DNA of 64,000 nt. Origin: Neckera pumila. Lineage: Eukaryota; Streptophyta; Bryopsida; Hypnales; Neckeraceae. Each line of letters starts with the position of its first letter. The first letter of the stretch is position 1. A model generated the notes under the pieces. It saw only the letters and a program-made list of their open reading frames with translations. It ran no database searches and was not told the DNA's origin. The stretch spans positions 23,434,545-23,498,544 of the forward strand of contig OZ018411.1 in assembly GCA_963969595.1 (NCBI GenBank). Direction: 5' to 3'. Shown here piece after piece: positions 45,461 through 58,075 of the stretch. The position numbers and the translations under genes were made by a program.

Positions 45461-47409
45461 TATGCTAAGAAAATGTTGTAAGATTTTGAAGTTTCCATAC
45501 AGATATTTTTTTTTATGTTGAAGTATTACTTCTATATGATTCTAACACAACTTCCGATTCCAAAATTGGTTCACTTTGGAACAAAATAGAGCTTTCTGAA
45601 GATTCTAAAATTTTCAGTGATTACTAATACAATACAAAATGCGTAAATGAAGTAGACCTTAATATATAACCGCCAACTTTAGAAGGCAAGGGGGAGCAAA
45701 AGTTAAAATAAATTAGTTTTTCTTTATTAATATTGATAATACGCAGTCATTACCTACTCTAAAATTGACTACTTCAAAGGTGGAATGTGCATATGAGCAT
45801 TTACTATGGACAATTTCAATATATGGTATTTCAAATGCATGTCCATCTATAAATTCAACATTCACTTCAATCCATAACGGATAGAAAAGATGACTTGATG
45901 ACTTAGGGAATTATTGGACTTTGCCACCCGCACTCACACAACCTTACAAATGTTCTTCTTGCCCATGGTTTTATGGATTACGGTAGTACCTCATCAAGTC
46001 AAGCTAGGCATACATATCTACAAGTTGTAATGGCGACAAGTAGGTCCTCATCTGGGCCACTGTTCTTATCCTAAATGTCATACAAATTCTTTATGTGTTC
46101 AAATCGATAAAAAAACAATCTAAACTATGAAGATGGAAGCGTAGAATCAAATTGGTGCTCTATACTTGGCAATGAAAATCACAACAACAAATTCAAGTTC
46201 ATTTACATCCACACAAGTACCCTAACTCACCAAAACTTCTTAAAAATACAATTCATTAATCTCTAGATTTTCAGATGACGCACCACTTTTGTTGTCAAGC
46301 CTTTTTTAATATGATTTGCACTAAAAACTATTGAAAAAGATTTTAGATACTTTTAAAAGAATAGTTCAGATGCACACCTTATACTTGTTATAATTCCAAT
46401 ACAAGAAGCCTACGTTGAAAGTAAAAACTTTAAATCTTTTACTCAACTTTTAAAAAAAATATCCTATCTTTGGATTCATGTATTTTCTAAGATAGTGCCT
46501 AATGGCCCACCTAAAAAGCAATCAATGAAAACAAAAATATGATTTTGTGCTTCACAAATGTCCATTTGAAGTGAGTCTAGTATTATGTATAGGCTATCTT
46601 ATATTCACTCAACTTTAAAAATTTGTAAAATATTACTAGAGCATTGGAAAATTACAAAACCACTTGCATTATATTTTTCTCAGGATCACTAGTAATCTCA
46701 TGAAATTTGTCATTTATGCATTCAAGCAGTGGGATTAGAAAAAGTGTCACCTTTAGCTATTACCATAAAAAATGAAGCACACACCTACGTAAGGTAACTA
46801 TACCTAATTTGAACTGCTTTCTAAAACTACATAGTTAAGATTCTTGACTAAAATGTACTTCCAATGTTGCTACAAATGTAGCTGCGCATGGTATGCTAGT
46901 GAACTTGAAACATTAGGCATTTGTTAGTGTTTTAGAATGTAATAGAAAGAAACAATCTTTTCTTTTTCTATCATTTTCAGTTATCTTTTTCACTTCTTAT
47001 TTATTAAAAAAAAATTAACCCTTTTTGGTTTTTTTACTTCTTCACTTATCTAGTTCATGAACTGTAAGTCTCCTCAACTTATTCTAAAAGGACCAAATAT
47101 TTTTTTCTTTCCAATACATTTTTCGGTGGTCTAGGCCTTTTTGTTTTGTTGGTATATATATTGTTTTGTTAGTTAAGGTCAACTTCAAGGTCCATATAAA
47201 CTCCTAGCAATATGACAACAATGATTTTTGTTCATTTGTGCCATTGTATTTACACTATTTTCAAACAATTTATATGATTCAAAATTGACATTTTAGAAGT
47301 TCCAACACATACAAAAGGGTATTCTGATGGTGCTAGAGGCAATTGTCAAGTCTCATTTCCTTACATAGACAGCAACTTTATTTCATTGGGTCCGCCGCAG
47401 AATGACATC
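45461..47409. other. Gene-free AT-rich stretch
   Basis: No supported gene. It includes the solitary TIR-like sequence AAGGTAACTATACCTAATTT at about 46795, related to the Tc1/mariner family end. Confidence 0.4.
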
Positions 47410-47530
47410 CTAAGATTGCAAAATGACTTTCTAAGACTACATAACGACTTTCTAAGATTGCATAATGACTTTCTAAGACTCCATAATGACTTCTTAAGAT
47501 TGGAAATGACTTCTCGAGACTGCAGAGTGA
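47410..47530 (+). repeat. 21-bp tandem repeat
   Basis: About six units of consensus CTAAGAYTRCATAATGACTTT start at 47410, 47431, 47452, 47473, 47494 and 47514, the last two decayed. The 21-bp period keeps the frame open and gives FLRLHND repeats on the plus strand; this is a by-product of the period and no gene is supported. Confidence 0.85.
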
Positions 47531-48704
47531 GTTTAAAATGTCTCGAACTTCTGTGCACCTACTCTACTACTGCTTGGATGCCCTAAGCATTGTGATGCAT
47601 TGTGCAATTTTCAAGCATCCTAAATACCTTTCATCACACTTCTTCTGTATCTACAATACATGAACACCATATACAATGAGGATGGACAAAATTCAGAAAA
47701 GATGTTAGAAAAAGTCAAAGAAAATATCCTTTTAATTCCTTTCTCAAATTTGTCTATAACTTTTGATTTGAGGCTTGAAATCTAAAACGGATTTTTGGAG
47801 ATGGAAGTAAGATTGATTTCCCAACTTTTTTAATTTAAATTTTTTTGAAAAAAATTAATCTACTATGTCTAAATGGGGTCCAAAATATTACTTGTAACAC
47901 AATTCCTGCATTTTACATATCCCCACATGATTTGTCTTGCCTCCTACCACCCCACTAGTATAAAAGACTTGTCATTTAAACTCTTTATATTCACATAATA
48001 AGTGGCTTGCAACACACATGTCAAATATTGTGTATTGTGTATTGTATACGGTGTATGATGTATTATGTATGGTTCATTTGTGTCCTAAATGACTGTTTTG
48101 AAGTCATTTATTGAAGTCATTTATATGCTCATTTTTTTGTAGTGAAAAGCTTCTTTTGTTTTTGGATTTGTAAAGGTGCGTTCAAAGCAAATGCTTTGTT
48201 TATTGTTGCATGCTACAAGGTTCATGTGAATCATATAGGTTGCTTAAAATTTGTAGGCATGCTTCCCACTGGAGTGTGCAATATTTATAGTTCTAGCCTA
48301 TGTAATACAAAAATCATGGTTGAAGATGCTAACTCCTTAGTTATTCTAAATAGTCTGCCGTGATCAAAGTATTGATGTATTTTCTTAGTCATTCAATGTT
48401 AAATTGTTCAAAGTTGCTCAAAAAAACAATAACTTTTAAAACAAACATAGCCTACCAAAAAAGGATTGTATATAAAATTTTAACAAACAGCAGTCCTACA
48501 TATAATGCTCAATACTAGGAAATTGGGTAATAATAGGATACCCTAATAAATCTTGAAAAATAAAATACCTTCCTATAAAATATCTTTTAGACACATGTAT
48601 ATGTGAAATTTAATAGAGAGTAACCTTCTTGCCAAGCGAGTGCTTTTGAAAGTTGTAGTGGTTTTGAGTCATGAAAGAGTTCATTCCTGACCTTTTCTCA
48701 GGTT
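47531..48704. other. Gene-free AT-rich stretch
   Basis: No supported gene. A short TGTGTATTGTATACGG-type simple run lies at 48030-48070. The 73-residue frame at 48142-48363 has no recognised domain. Confidence 0.4.
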
Positions 48705-49641
48705 TTAATCCCTAAAGGACCAAACACCATTTTTTGGCAACATAGCAATTTTGGGCAGCTCACTACAAATGGAAATTTTAATTTTTTTATTTGAAATTTT
48801 CACACAAGATGTGCCCAAGGAGTAGATTCAAGGCTTAACAATTTTGTAACTTTTGACTTTGTGGGTAAAAAGTTATCGCATGATATGTAATTTTCCGAGT
48901 TCGGCGGGCAGCCCGAGAAGCTCAAAAAAATTCTTTAAAAAACATTTTTTTGAAAAACTAAAAATTGAAATTGGTTTTAAAGATTTATGTATACTTGGAA
49001 AGCTTTTAATCATTCCATTTGGATTAACAAGTCAAAAGTTATGAGGATTTTTAGTTGGAGGGTAGTTACGGAATCTCTACTCTAAACTTTGAAGTCCTTT
49101 CTCTAACTCAATTTTCAATATTTTGGAATAAAACAAAAAATATTGGGTGTATATTGTTTATTACAACATTACAACCGCTGGGATTGGCATTTTTCAATTC
49201 TATAATTAAATTCTTGACAATTTAGTATTTTGAGTCATTTTCTACCTCTTCCTACTTACTATTTTTTTCCTATATTTTGTACAATTCCAAATGATCTAAA
49301 AGTTTTCAATCATGTAGACAACTTGCCTTGAAGAATGAATCCCAAGAGTAACCACCATTTTGGACATTTTTTCATACAAATGTGACCTTGTGAAGGGCAG
49401 CTGCCCGGATTTTTGCAGTGAATAAAAAAAGATTTTTGTCAATTCAAACGCTATTATCTTGCAATCTACATGGTGGAAAATTCTGAGATTTTTTTCACAT
49501 CTTCTTAAACCAGTGAAATACAAGATCCTACAGTTACATGTATTCAAAAATGTTTTTTTTGCAAAATTTGGTACTAGTATTAGAAATGGCAGTTTTGGAG
49601 CGGTTTTGGTGAAAACATAGTCAAAATCCTTTAGGGGTTAA
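48705..49641 (+). mobile_element. TTAA piggyBac-like MITE, copy 5
   Basis: Ends TTAATCCCTAAAGGACC (48705) and ATCCTTTAGGGGTTAA (to 49641) enclose 937 bp. Its interior, read in reverse complement, is the template that shows copy 2 (21697-26209) to be interrupted. Its left 300 bp match copy 3. Noncoding. Confidence 0.8.
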
Positions 49642-50039
49642 ATAAAAATAAATGTTGCAATTAGATGCTTCAATCTTAATCCTCTTTATCTATACTATTA
49701 CGTTTCGCTCCATTTCAATCAAAATTGTCATTCATTCAAAGGATGAAGATTTGATTTTGAGGAATGGAGCGCTAAGAAAAATTGCCTTGGAAACAATAGT
49801 CTTCCAAGGAAAGCCCTTTTGTGGGATTTTACAAAATCCATTCAAACTCTAAATGAATTATGAAAATTTCCCATTGTGTTTTTTTCCTCTAGAATTTGTA
49901 TCTCACACAAGGGAATTTTTATAATCCCATCACAAGAAGTATTTAGTTACCAAACTTGCTGAACCAAAGTTCTTAAGGCAATTCAAGCAACCATGAATTT
50001 GATGATCTTGAAATGTTAAACTTGCCAAAGCATCAAAAG
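49642..50039. other. Spacer between two TTAA elements
   Basis: About 400 bp of AT-rich DNA. No gene is supported. Confidence 0.4.
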
Positions 50040-50921
50040 TTAACCCCTAAGGTCACAAAACGGATTTTAGGTAGCTCGTACAACCTCAATTTTTGACATG
50101 ATTTTATGAATTTTTTTATATGATAGAAAAGACACATTAGGTTTTGGAGGATATGATTTTTATTTCAATCAATGCCCAACAACAAAAGTTATGTTACAAT
50201 AACCTCAAAATGGGGGAGACCAAGTAGCAAAAAAAATCTACAAAAGCTTGAAATAAAATTTTGTAGTTCTTTTTTATGCGAGATTATACTTTTATCCATA
50301 TAGAAAGCTTTTATTCATTCTATTTGGATTAGTGATGTGAAAATTACGGAGCTTCTTATCTTGCAAGCAACTACAAATTTTTTTGCAATAACAACGTATT
50401 GAATTTGGTTTTTAATTCAATCTTCACATCAAAAAAAACAACCCAGCAAGGTTAAGTATGCTTGCTAGAACAATCTCACCTTTGGGATTAGTGTGTTTCA
50501 ATTCCATTTTAAAGATATTGACAATATAGATCTTCTTTCAATTTTGTACCTACTTCTACTTAACAATTTTTTAAAGAATGAAATCACATGTGGTTTCTTG
50601 AGATATTTTTTTAGACCTTCTACTCAAATTTCTAACATAAAATTTTAATATTAGAATTTCTAGTGCAAAAATTTAAGTTAAGAAGATTCAAAGTCAAATA
50701 ATCTAGTCACAAAAACATGTTTCCTTTACTTTAAACAAAAATATCTTGCAATCTATGTGGTGAAAGTTTTTGAAATTTCTTACACACATTCTTACACTAA
50801 TCTTGTACAAGATCCTATTGTTAAATATGAAGAAAAAAAAATGAAAAGTTTTTTGCTCTTTACAATAGGAATGGCAGTTTTAAGTGATTTCTAATGAAAA
50901 AATTGGGATTTTACAGGTTAA
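50040..50921 (+). mobile_element. TTAA piggyBac-like MITE, copy 6 (decayed)
   Basis: The left end TTAACCCCTAAGGTCACAAA (50040) is fairly well kept; the right end GGGATTTTACAGGTTAA (to 50921) is degraded. Length is 882 bp. Interior blocks such as 'AGAACAATCTCACCTTTGGGATTA' in reverse complement match the 'GATTGTTCTAGCAAG' block of copies 1 and 4. Noncoding. Confidence 0.6.
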
Positions 50922-51229
50922 AGTTACGCCTACCACTTCCAATAATTACCCGCCACCACAATCATGGGTGGATATTTGTATGTGTCACCCCTCAAGACCA
51001 AATGTAAACAAATGCTCTCTCATTAAGCACTTTGATGCTGACTTTCTTCAAGAAATACCTGAAACTACAGAGCATAATGTACTTCTTATACTACGTGGCA
51101 CTTGTTATAGTGCCAACCATTGTAACAAGTGCTAGACAGTGTAAGATCCTTGTGTGCGCGATTAATATAGTGGAAGGGCCCCTTCCCTTAGACCTTCCAA
51201 GTTGTGAGGGCCCCGCCCTTTAAGCTCCG

Positions 51230-51262
51230 GCTCCCGCCCTTGCCTTTGCGGCAAGGCGGGAG
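51230..51262. other. GC-rich short hairpin
   Basis: CTCCCGCCCTTGCC and GGCAAGGCGGGAG pair around a 5-base loop with one bulge. It stands out in AT-rich surroundings, 24 bp before a pogo-like MITE. Role unknown. Confidence 0.5.
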
Positions 51263-51285
51263 AGGGTCTCCAACAATACAATATA

Positions 51286-51478
51286 CAGTAAAACCTCTCT
51301 TAGTGCATACTGTCTTAGTGCATATATGCACTAAGAGAGGTCGTGATATTTGTGAACAATAGTTGGAGGCCCTATAGTGAGAGGCCACGTTAGCCAAAGT
51401 TCTGACAGAACCTCTCTTACTGCATAAACCTCTCTTAGTGCATAATCCCCAAACTATGCACTAAGAGAGGTTCTACTG
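51286..51478. mobile_element. pogo-like MITE with TA target duplication
   Basis: Inverted ends CAGTARAACCTCTCTTAGTG (24 bp in all, one mismatch) begin at 51286 and end at 51478, flanked by TA on both sides, as expected for Tc1/mariner-pogo elements. Inside, CTCTCTTAGTGCATA and its complement occur five times in all, so the 193-bp element may be two copies fused. Noncoding. Confidence 0.8.
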
Positions 51479-51591
51479 TACTCAAAACTTGGTAAAAAAA
51501 AGTTTAGAAGACTACCAGTCAACTTTTCCATAAAATCTTCTTTGAAAACCGAGATTTCTAAGCCGGAAGACTACGTCATGCAATTGCCTAG

Positions 51592-51610
51592 TTTTAGGGT
51601 TTAGGGTTTA
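51592..51610 (-). promoter_or_regulatory. Telo-box upstream of URI
   Basis: TTTTAGGGTTTAGGGTTTA holds two overlapping telo-box units (AAACCCTAA on the minus strand). Telo-boxes are common in promoters and leaders of plant genes for growth, ribosome and translation functions. It lies 1.2 kb before the URI start codon and marks a likely promoter or leader of that gene. Confidence 0.5.
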
Positions 51611-52816
51611 ACAAGTTCCAGGGTTTTTGTCTCTGCTGTCAGTCCTTTCAGAACCCTGATTCTCTTTTCTCGATCTACTGGCAATTGGGCTTGTGTTTGT
51701 TTCGGAAGCAGTCGCCTGCGCTGGGCGTCACTCTCGAGGCTTTGGTCGATTTGGGAGGGAGTGGGGGTTTGGGAGTGCAATTCTTCGGTGAGTGCTCTTG
51801 GCAAGGGGTTTAAGAGGTTTTGGAGTTTGAATCTTCGTTTAGGGTTTCGTGAGTTGGAGCTCGGTGACGGAATCACTGGGTCGCCGTGTGTCAATTTTAG
51901 GGCATGGAGAAATCCCGGGCGTTTGGTTGTTGTTTACCTGCACTGGCTGTTGGAGGAGGTTTTATTATTTGGACGTGGTGACTGCACAATGGCTGTTTTG
52001 GTTTTGTGCCCTAATTATTGAGAATCTTTGCAATTGATTGTGTTTTCGTAATACAAGCACAGATCTTTACACGACTGTGTGGCGGTGGTTCAAAGTTGGA
52101 CGCTGGAACTTGAGCAATGGATCGGTGGGTAGCAAGTTGCAGGGGATAGGAATAGCCTCCTGTTGAGAAATGAGTTCATTCCATAGTTGGGATTTTGCTT
52201 TCGTTTTCAATTGGAAGACCAGTGGAGAAGAGATTATTGCAGCTGGATGATTCGGCAGAATTGAGCATGTTCCAGGGTTTGCTGCAGTTTTTAGATGCTC
52301 TCCACCTTTATCAGTATTTTTCTTATGAAAGTGGTCTTGAGAACCTATCATTTCTTCAAAGGAATGAGCAGAATGATTTAGTGGGGAACCCTGCATCCGA
52401 TCCGTGGTCGTGCTTTGGTTTTATGGCAATTCAGACTGCGAATTTTGAAGTGTATGCCATCATTCGTAGGAGGCTATTGCATACTGATTAGCCAAATTAG
52501 GAAATGCCTAGTTCTCAATGGCATCAAACACCAACACCGTTGCCTTCGCGGCACAGTTTCTAACGTAAATTTGCCATTTGTAACACAGTTAGGTTTTGAA
52601 TACTTTTAGGGGTAGTTTCTGTACTTGTGTACGAATTCCAGCATGTTTCTGGTTATGGTTGGGGGTATAAGTAGGGTTCCATTAGGATCTGATGAAGGGA
52701 CGGTCTTCGTTTTGCAGATGATGAGACGACCATGTTTTGCGTGATTACTTGCATTCAGAAATCAATTTTGGACAGAAAGGCAGGACGACAAGTGCGGTCA
52801 GGGTTAGCACATTAAA
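51611..52816 (+). other. Probable URI leader region
   Basis: Higher GC than the DNA to its left, several possible GT/AG sites, and no conserved coding frame on either strand. A long 5' UTR, perhaps with introns, is the simplest reading. A minus-strand frame at 51601-51894 is Pro/Ser-rich and unrecognised. Confidence 0.45.
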
Positions 52817-55800
52817 ATGGGGACCAAACCACGAGGAACCGTGACGCCACTTTCGGAGTCCATTTCGGTGCAGGATGCAGAAAACGTGGCAAAGAAAGTG
52901 GCGGAGGCCATAGAATCTCAGATGCAACAGCTTCGCACCCTTCAAGGGTTTGCAGTCGAGAACAAGTCCTTGACCAAGCTTCTCCTCGAACTTCCAGACC
53001 TCGTCTCTTACAATATTATGGTATTGCCTTGCTTTAAAACTCTGGAGGATGTGACGGACATTACCAATCCACTCATGGTTTGCTTCAAGAGTTCGTCCGA
53101 TGGGTCATAATTGATGACATAATGCATTTGTTCTACCAGATTGAGGATTTTTATTTCAATATAGAACCTTACGACCTGAAGTTTTGTGGCACAATTGACC
53201 TTCTAAATGGTTGCCGGAGTGCAGGTGCCGTTTGGAAAGGCAGCATTTATGCCAGGACGTCTGATTCATACGAATGAGTTCCTGGTACGGAATCTGATGG
53301 CGCCTGTCTCATAAAGAATGCATTCCCCAAACCACTGAATTGTCGGAGAAGACATCGTTTTAAATGTCGTGTTTCGCTCACATAGACGTCGATCGCATTC
53401 TCTAAGCTCTCCAGGTGCATTAACTCCTGTAAGACCAAGGTTTTGAAGAGCCGATTCGATTGAAATAGATTGTGAAAAATAGAAAATTCAGATTGCATGT
53501 GTTGGTCGAAAATTAAATAAGATTGGACAAAAGATGGTGTACTCGAAACTGCCAAGAGAAAAGCTGAGGCCTAAGTTGGTCTACTTGGCTCTTTTAGGTT
53601 AAATGGACTAATTCGCAAGAACAGGTTTCTCCTCAAGTCTAATCTCTTGCATGCTGGTATCTCCTGGACTGGGAGGTTAAGTGAATGAGCAGAAAGTGAA
53701 AATAAAAGTGAGTGGGCATGGTTGGTTATGCATGATGTTGGCCATAGCTCAGGTCCTGCTGGGAGAGGGCTACTATGCGGAGAGATCTGCCAAGCAAGCG
53801 GCAGATATCTTGACGAGGCGTAGCAATTTCATCACGGCGAAAATCGATGCGCTCGAAGAGCAGATCAAGGACCTCGAAGCTGAGGCCTCCTTTGCTCAGG
53901 AAACTGCTGCTGAGGCTGCGGTGCGTGTTCTACAGCCACAAATGGCTAGCGATATGTACTCGATTTTTCGTCTCATTTCATTTTTGAATTATTTTACACC
54001 AAAGCGGACGCTTCCATATCTATTGGAGTTGAAATGAATCATCTAAGAATGTTAGGAAGGTAAACAGATGTACCAGTAGAAAGAAGAAATCATTCCCTGC
54101 ATTATTGAACGATGGGTCCATTTTAGTATTATCGACTCCTGGCTTGGAAATTGAACTTTCTATTGTAGCTTGGACACTTCGAGGTTAAGCCTATGTCTTC
54201 TCCATTCAGCCGTTGAAGCTAGAAATAATAGGTTTTGAATGATTTGGCGTGTACGCGACTGGGAAAGGTTTAGCAAACAACGATGAATTGCTAACAAATG
54301 ATTCGGTCATCTTTAGTCATATTAATAGGTTCTTCTGTGGGTGCAGGGTGGTCTCGTAGAAATCAGGGAAGAATACACGGAGCCCGCTTTGCAACCTACT
54401 GTGGAGACAACACAGACTAACAATGACAAGGCAACTGCCTCTATTATGCAAGGTGCCAATTCTTATACCAGTACTGTCGATCACATTGACGATATTTCCA
54501 AAAGAAGCGCGACTACGTTTGGCAGTGGATGGTGTCTTTCCAAGAAGGTGTTTATGGTTAACGATGTCTCAGTTCCTCGCTATTTTATGTGACTTTGCGG
54601 GTTGAGAATCAAGTTATCTGAAGCTTCCAGGACATTTTGATTAATCCTTTGCAGATGACAAGGAAATGGACGGGGATGATGAACATGCTCGAATTATGGC
54701 TCGACTTGCTGAACTGGAGATGGCTGAGGAAGCTGCTGAGGACGAGGAGGAAGATGAAGATTCAGAGGAGACGGAGGATGATTTTCGGGCAGTCTTTAGG
54801 AGAGCTCGTCTTGATGACTCGGATGAGACCGAAGAAGAAGACGATGAAGGCGAAGAAGAAGAAGATGAAGACAGCGAGGAGGTAGATTTAGATGATAGAA
54901 CAACCGCGAATACATTCCTCAATGGAAGCGCTGTGCGCTTGTCAGAGGTTGAAGGGCAGGATCCGAGTCAGAAATTTCAGAGCAGTATTTTGCAGAGCCA
55001 AGTCCAAGCCCGGGGACCAGGATCTCAAAGTGTCAGTTTCCCTGCAGCCGGATCCAGTGAACAAAGACGGGTTAAGTTTTCCGAGGTGGACGACGCCTCA
55101 AAAGCATCCTCTGCTGAGCCACTTCCGCCTAGGGATATAAAGGCATCAGATGCACAAAAACGGGTATGGAGCTTTCTTACATCCAAAATGGCTTTCCTAG
55201 AGCAATTCAATTGTTTGACTTCAGAAATGAAGCGTCTGACGGGCTGTGCACATTTGTTCCTGCAAATTCTATTGCAACAATACATGTATACATTTAGCTC
55301 ATCGCTTTTGTCAGTGTTTAACCTGGTCTTCGGAAGCAGTTACGGATTCCATAGACTGTGTCTTTTTTTCGTGAAATTTAGTTAGTACTTTCATGTCCAT
55401 TTGAACGTGCATAGAATTCTCTGTCAAAACATTCGAGGTAATAACGTATATCACTGCTAGTTGTGTAGATGTTGGACTGTGGTACTCTTATATAAATGAA
55501 CCGATTTGTTTGCCAAGTATTAGGTTTATGAAAACACTACTTTATATAATGATTCTGTTTCTGCCTTGGTTTCACTGATTAAAGATTCTGAGTGTTGACG
55601 CCTTTGATCTCTTTTTTTCCAGGCTTTCACTGGCAGTGTTATGGAGCGGAACACTGAACTTCTCCCTCCTTTACCACCTGCAGTGAGTTCGACAACATTG
55701 ATGGTGTGATAGTTGCAGTGTTGCTTAAGTACCTGTCAGTTTAATTAAGAAAAATCAAAATTTGAAGCATGTCCGAATTAGATAAATTTGTAGACCAGCA

Positions 55801-56111
55801 TCCGAAAAACAAAGAAAATTTATCTAAATGTTTTTAAGCTCTTTTTGAATTCTCAAACTCCAGAAACAGTAGCTTATAAAAAAGATTTTTAGATTAAAAA
55901 ATGACATTTCGTTCAGCCTGAATTTCAAAAATTAAACTATTTCTACACTCGAAGTATTGAAATTGACCTAGGGGGACGGCACATAGAGATTTTGATACTA
56001 TTACGAAGTGCTGTAATTCTGTTGCACTGATGGTGGAACATTTGTTGTTTTCAGGCTCTTGAGACTCCCTCAAGTCGACCTGTCTCGAAATTCAAGCAGC
56101 GGAAGGGCTAA
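52817..56111 (+). CDS. URI1: URI, unconventional prefoldin RPB5 interactor homolog
   Basis: Seven GT-AG exons: 52817-53020, 53225-53284, 53753-53920, 54347-54524, 54655-55163, 55623-55682, 56055-56111, giving 411 residues. Residues about 20-140 form an alpha-type prefoldin fold: a coiled coil, then VPFGKAAFMPGRLIHTNEFL and VLLGEGYYAERSAKQAADIL, then a second coiled coil with FITAKIDALEEQIKDLEAEA. An acidic stretch rich in Glu/Asp follows (about 220-275). The C-terminus has AFTGSVMERN and ends SKFKQRKG, a hallmark of URI proteins. By family knowledge URI is part of the R2TP/prefoldin-like complex that helps assemble RNA polymerases and binds RPB5. The exon 4 donor (A|GTGGAT at 54525) is the least certain junction; it is the one I found that keeps the frame. 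The gene starts at the first ATG of the open frame. Confidence 0.9.
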
Positions 56112-58075
56112 TATGCGGAACGTTTTGTAGCAGTAATTAGAAAGTGTAAGCTTCCTGATATATTACTGAGTCTCACGTCAACAGGGGACATTATTCTACT
56201 GAAGGAGTGAATCGTGCACAATTCTGTGCTGATTGCATCCAGCCTTTTGCCTGCGAACTTTTCATTTCGTCCAGTTTGTTGCCATGAAATTCATGCATAC
56301 CTATTTGAGAACGGAACATGAAGTCCATGATCAGAACAGTGATTGAGACTGATGTCCTCGATTGATGAATTACTAAATAGGCGAATTCATTTCACTCAGC
56401 AGTGGCCGGATACAGTGTCAGCCAATTAATTCTCCCTTTGCAAATTGTGTACAGAGTACCCGACTCTCTCTAATGTCACCTTTTTCTACTACGATATCCT
56501 CTGTTTTCATTAAAACGTATAGAACATGGGTACCAACTCATATTTAGGTCAGGGTAATTAAAAACTCGCTCTGTCTTCTCTTTATCTCACTTTGATGTCA
56601 CCAGAAGTCATGTAGAAATGTCATAATAAGGGGTTTAACAAGTATGGAATGGGCTCTAAATCAGGTAGAAAAGTTCATTCCATATGATCAATGAGTTCTA
56701 TACACCTAGTTTGTAACACTAACTATGAACAGGTACTGAACACATTTAAGCAAGAGCCTTGTCCAAAATTTTAACTACAAAAGTATAGGTAGTCTCAATA
56801 ATTCCTGTTCCTTCACATCCTCAAAAGCCCATCTCAGATTCTCAGATACCCTCTAAATTGGCATCAAAATGATACATGAAGAATAGTCGTTACACCTGAT
56901 TTTGCAAAGTTTTGTTCCATGTCGTAGTTCCAATTTCACTTGACTTGTTTTTATGGACACTTGAATGAAGACGTTTGAGTGTAAAGGACCTCACTAGAAA
57001 AGCAAGCCAATGCTACAAGGATAAAACCTCTGCTAGTCTAATTCCTTGATTAACCTAGCATTGCCCTGACCTAAATATGAGTTCTAAATATGAGTTGGTT
57101 GCCACTGTTCTCAAAAGGTGCAAATCCTCATCTACTCAAAAATGTTAAGCGAATGTCGAGAGCTTGGCACTTTCCAGGCGCTTGTCTGGAACCTCAGATC
57201 TATACAAGATCCGAGTATTCAGAACTCTAAGCAATTGAACATCACATTGAGAGCGCCAACTGAACGAATTTGATCAGACCAGTGGAGTAATGCAATGCAG
57301 ACTATTCCAAAGCGGTCACAAACAAAACCTCAAAGATAACTAAACACCAATCACAACAGAAAAAATAAATAGCAACTCCACAGAAGTCCATACAAACCTC
57401 GTAATCAAGAAAAGAGTACACACACGGCGGCTAGATTGTAAAAGTCGCAGGTACGATGAATCATAACTGAAATTAATCAATATACGAACTCGTAAAAGTC
57501 CAAACCACGGAAACTAATCGGACAGTCACCCCACATCTCAAAAACAAACCAATTTCTCTCTCGTCGACAAATGCACTACTAAGTACTAACTGACCTGCAA
57601 AAGAAGCCCATTTAACCGCCCCTAATTTCCAAAGCCAGAGATCATCGTGCACCGTACCATTCCAGGCACCATTTAAGAAGTCTTATTAAATAGACCTAGC
57701 TAATCAGTAGTACCACCCAGGCTTGGCCGGGAAGCCAATGTTCCGATCCACAGGGTTAATTCAACCCGTAAAAAAAAGTCAAAAATCAAGCCACACCGAA
57801 GAATAGAATGAAGATCCAACACTAGCTAGCTACTAAAAACTGTCACAAGTTAAGTCGGGAGAGCAAAGCAAATTCGAACGATGTCCACCAAAGACTTTCG
57901 AATTCGCTGTTGTAGAGCTTCCGTTGAGGACGTCAATGTCGGCGTTTTGCAGCAACCATTCTATAGAACTGTCATAAAAATTCTGTAGAACTGTCGTAAG
58001 AATTCAATAGAAATCATGTGGTAGCTTAGAGCCGCGTCGCTCTACACTAGCACCAGCATGCTCCCCCTTGTGAGA
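56112..58075. other. Intergenic; 3' regions of two convergent genes
   Basis: Between the end of URI (+) and the end of the secreted-protein gene (-), so both 3' UTRs lie here. No gene or clear repeat is supported. Confidence 0.4.

Noticed and set aside
51601..51894. Pro/Ser-rich minus-strand frame before URI
   Set aside because: No recognised domain, no conserved start, and it overlaps the telo-box leader of URI.
54641..54922. Ser-rich minus-strand frame opposite URI exon 5
   Set aside because: It is the shadow of the Glu/Asp-rich stretch of URI.
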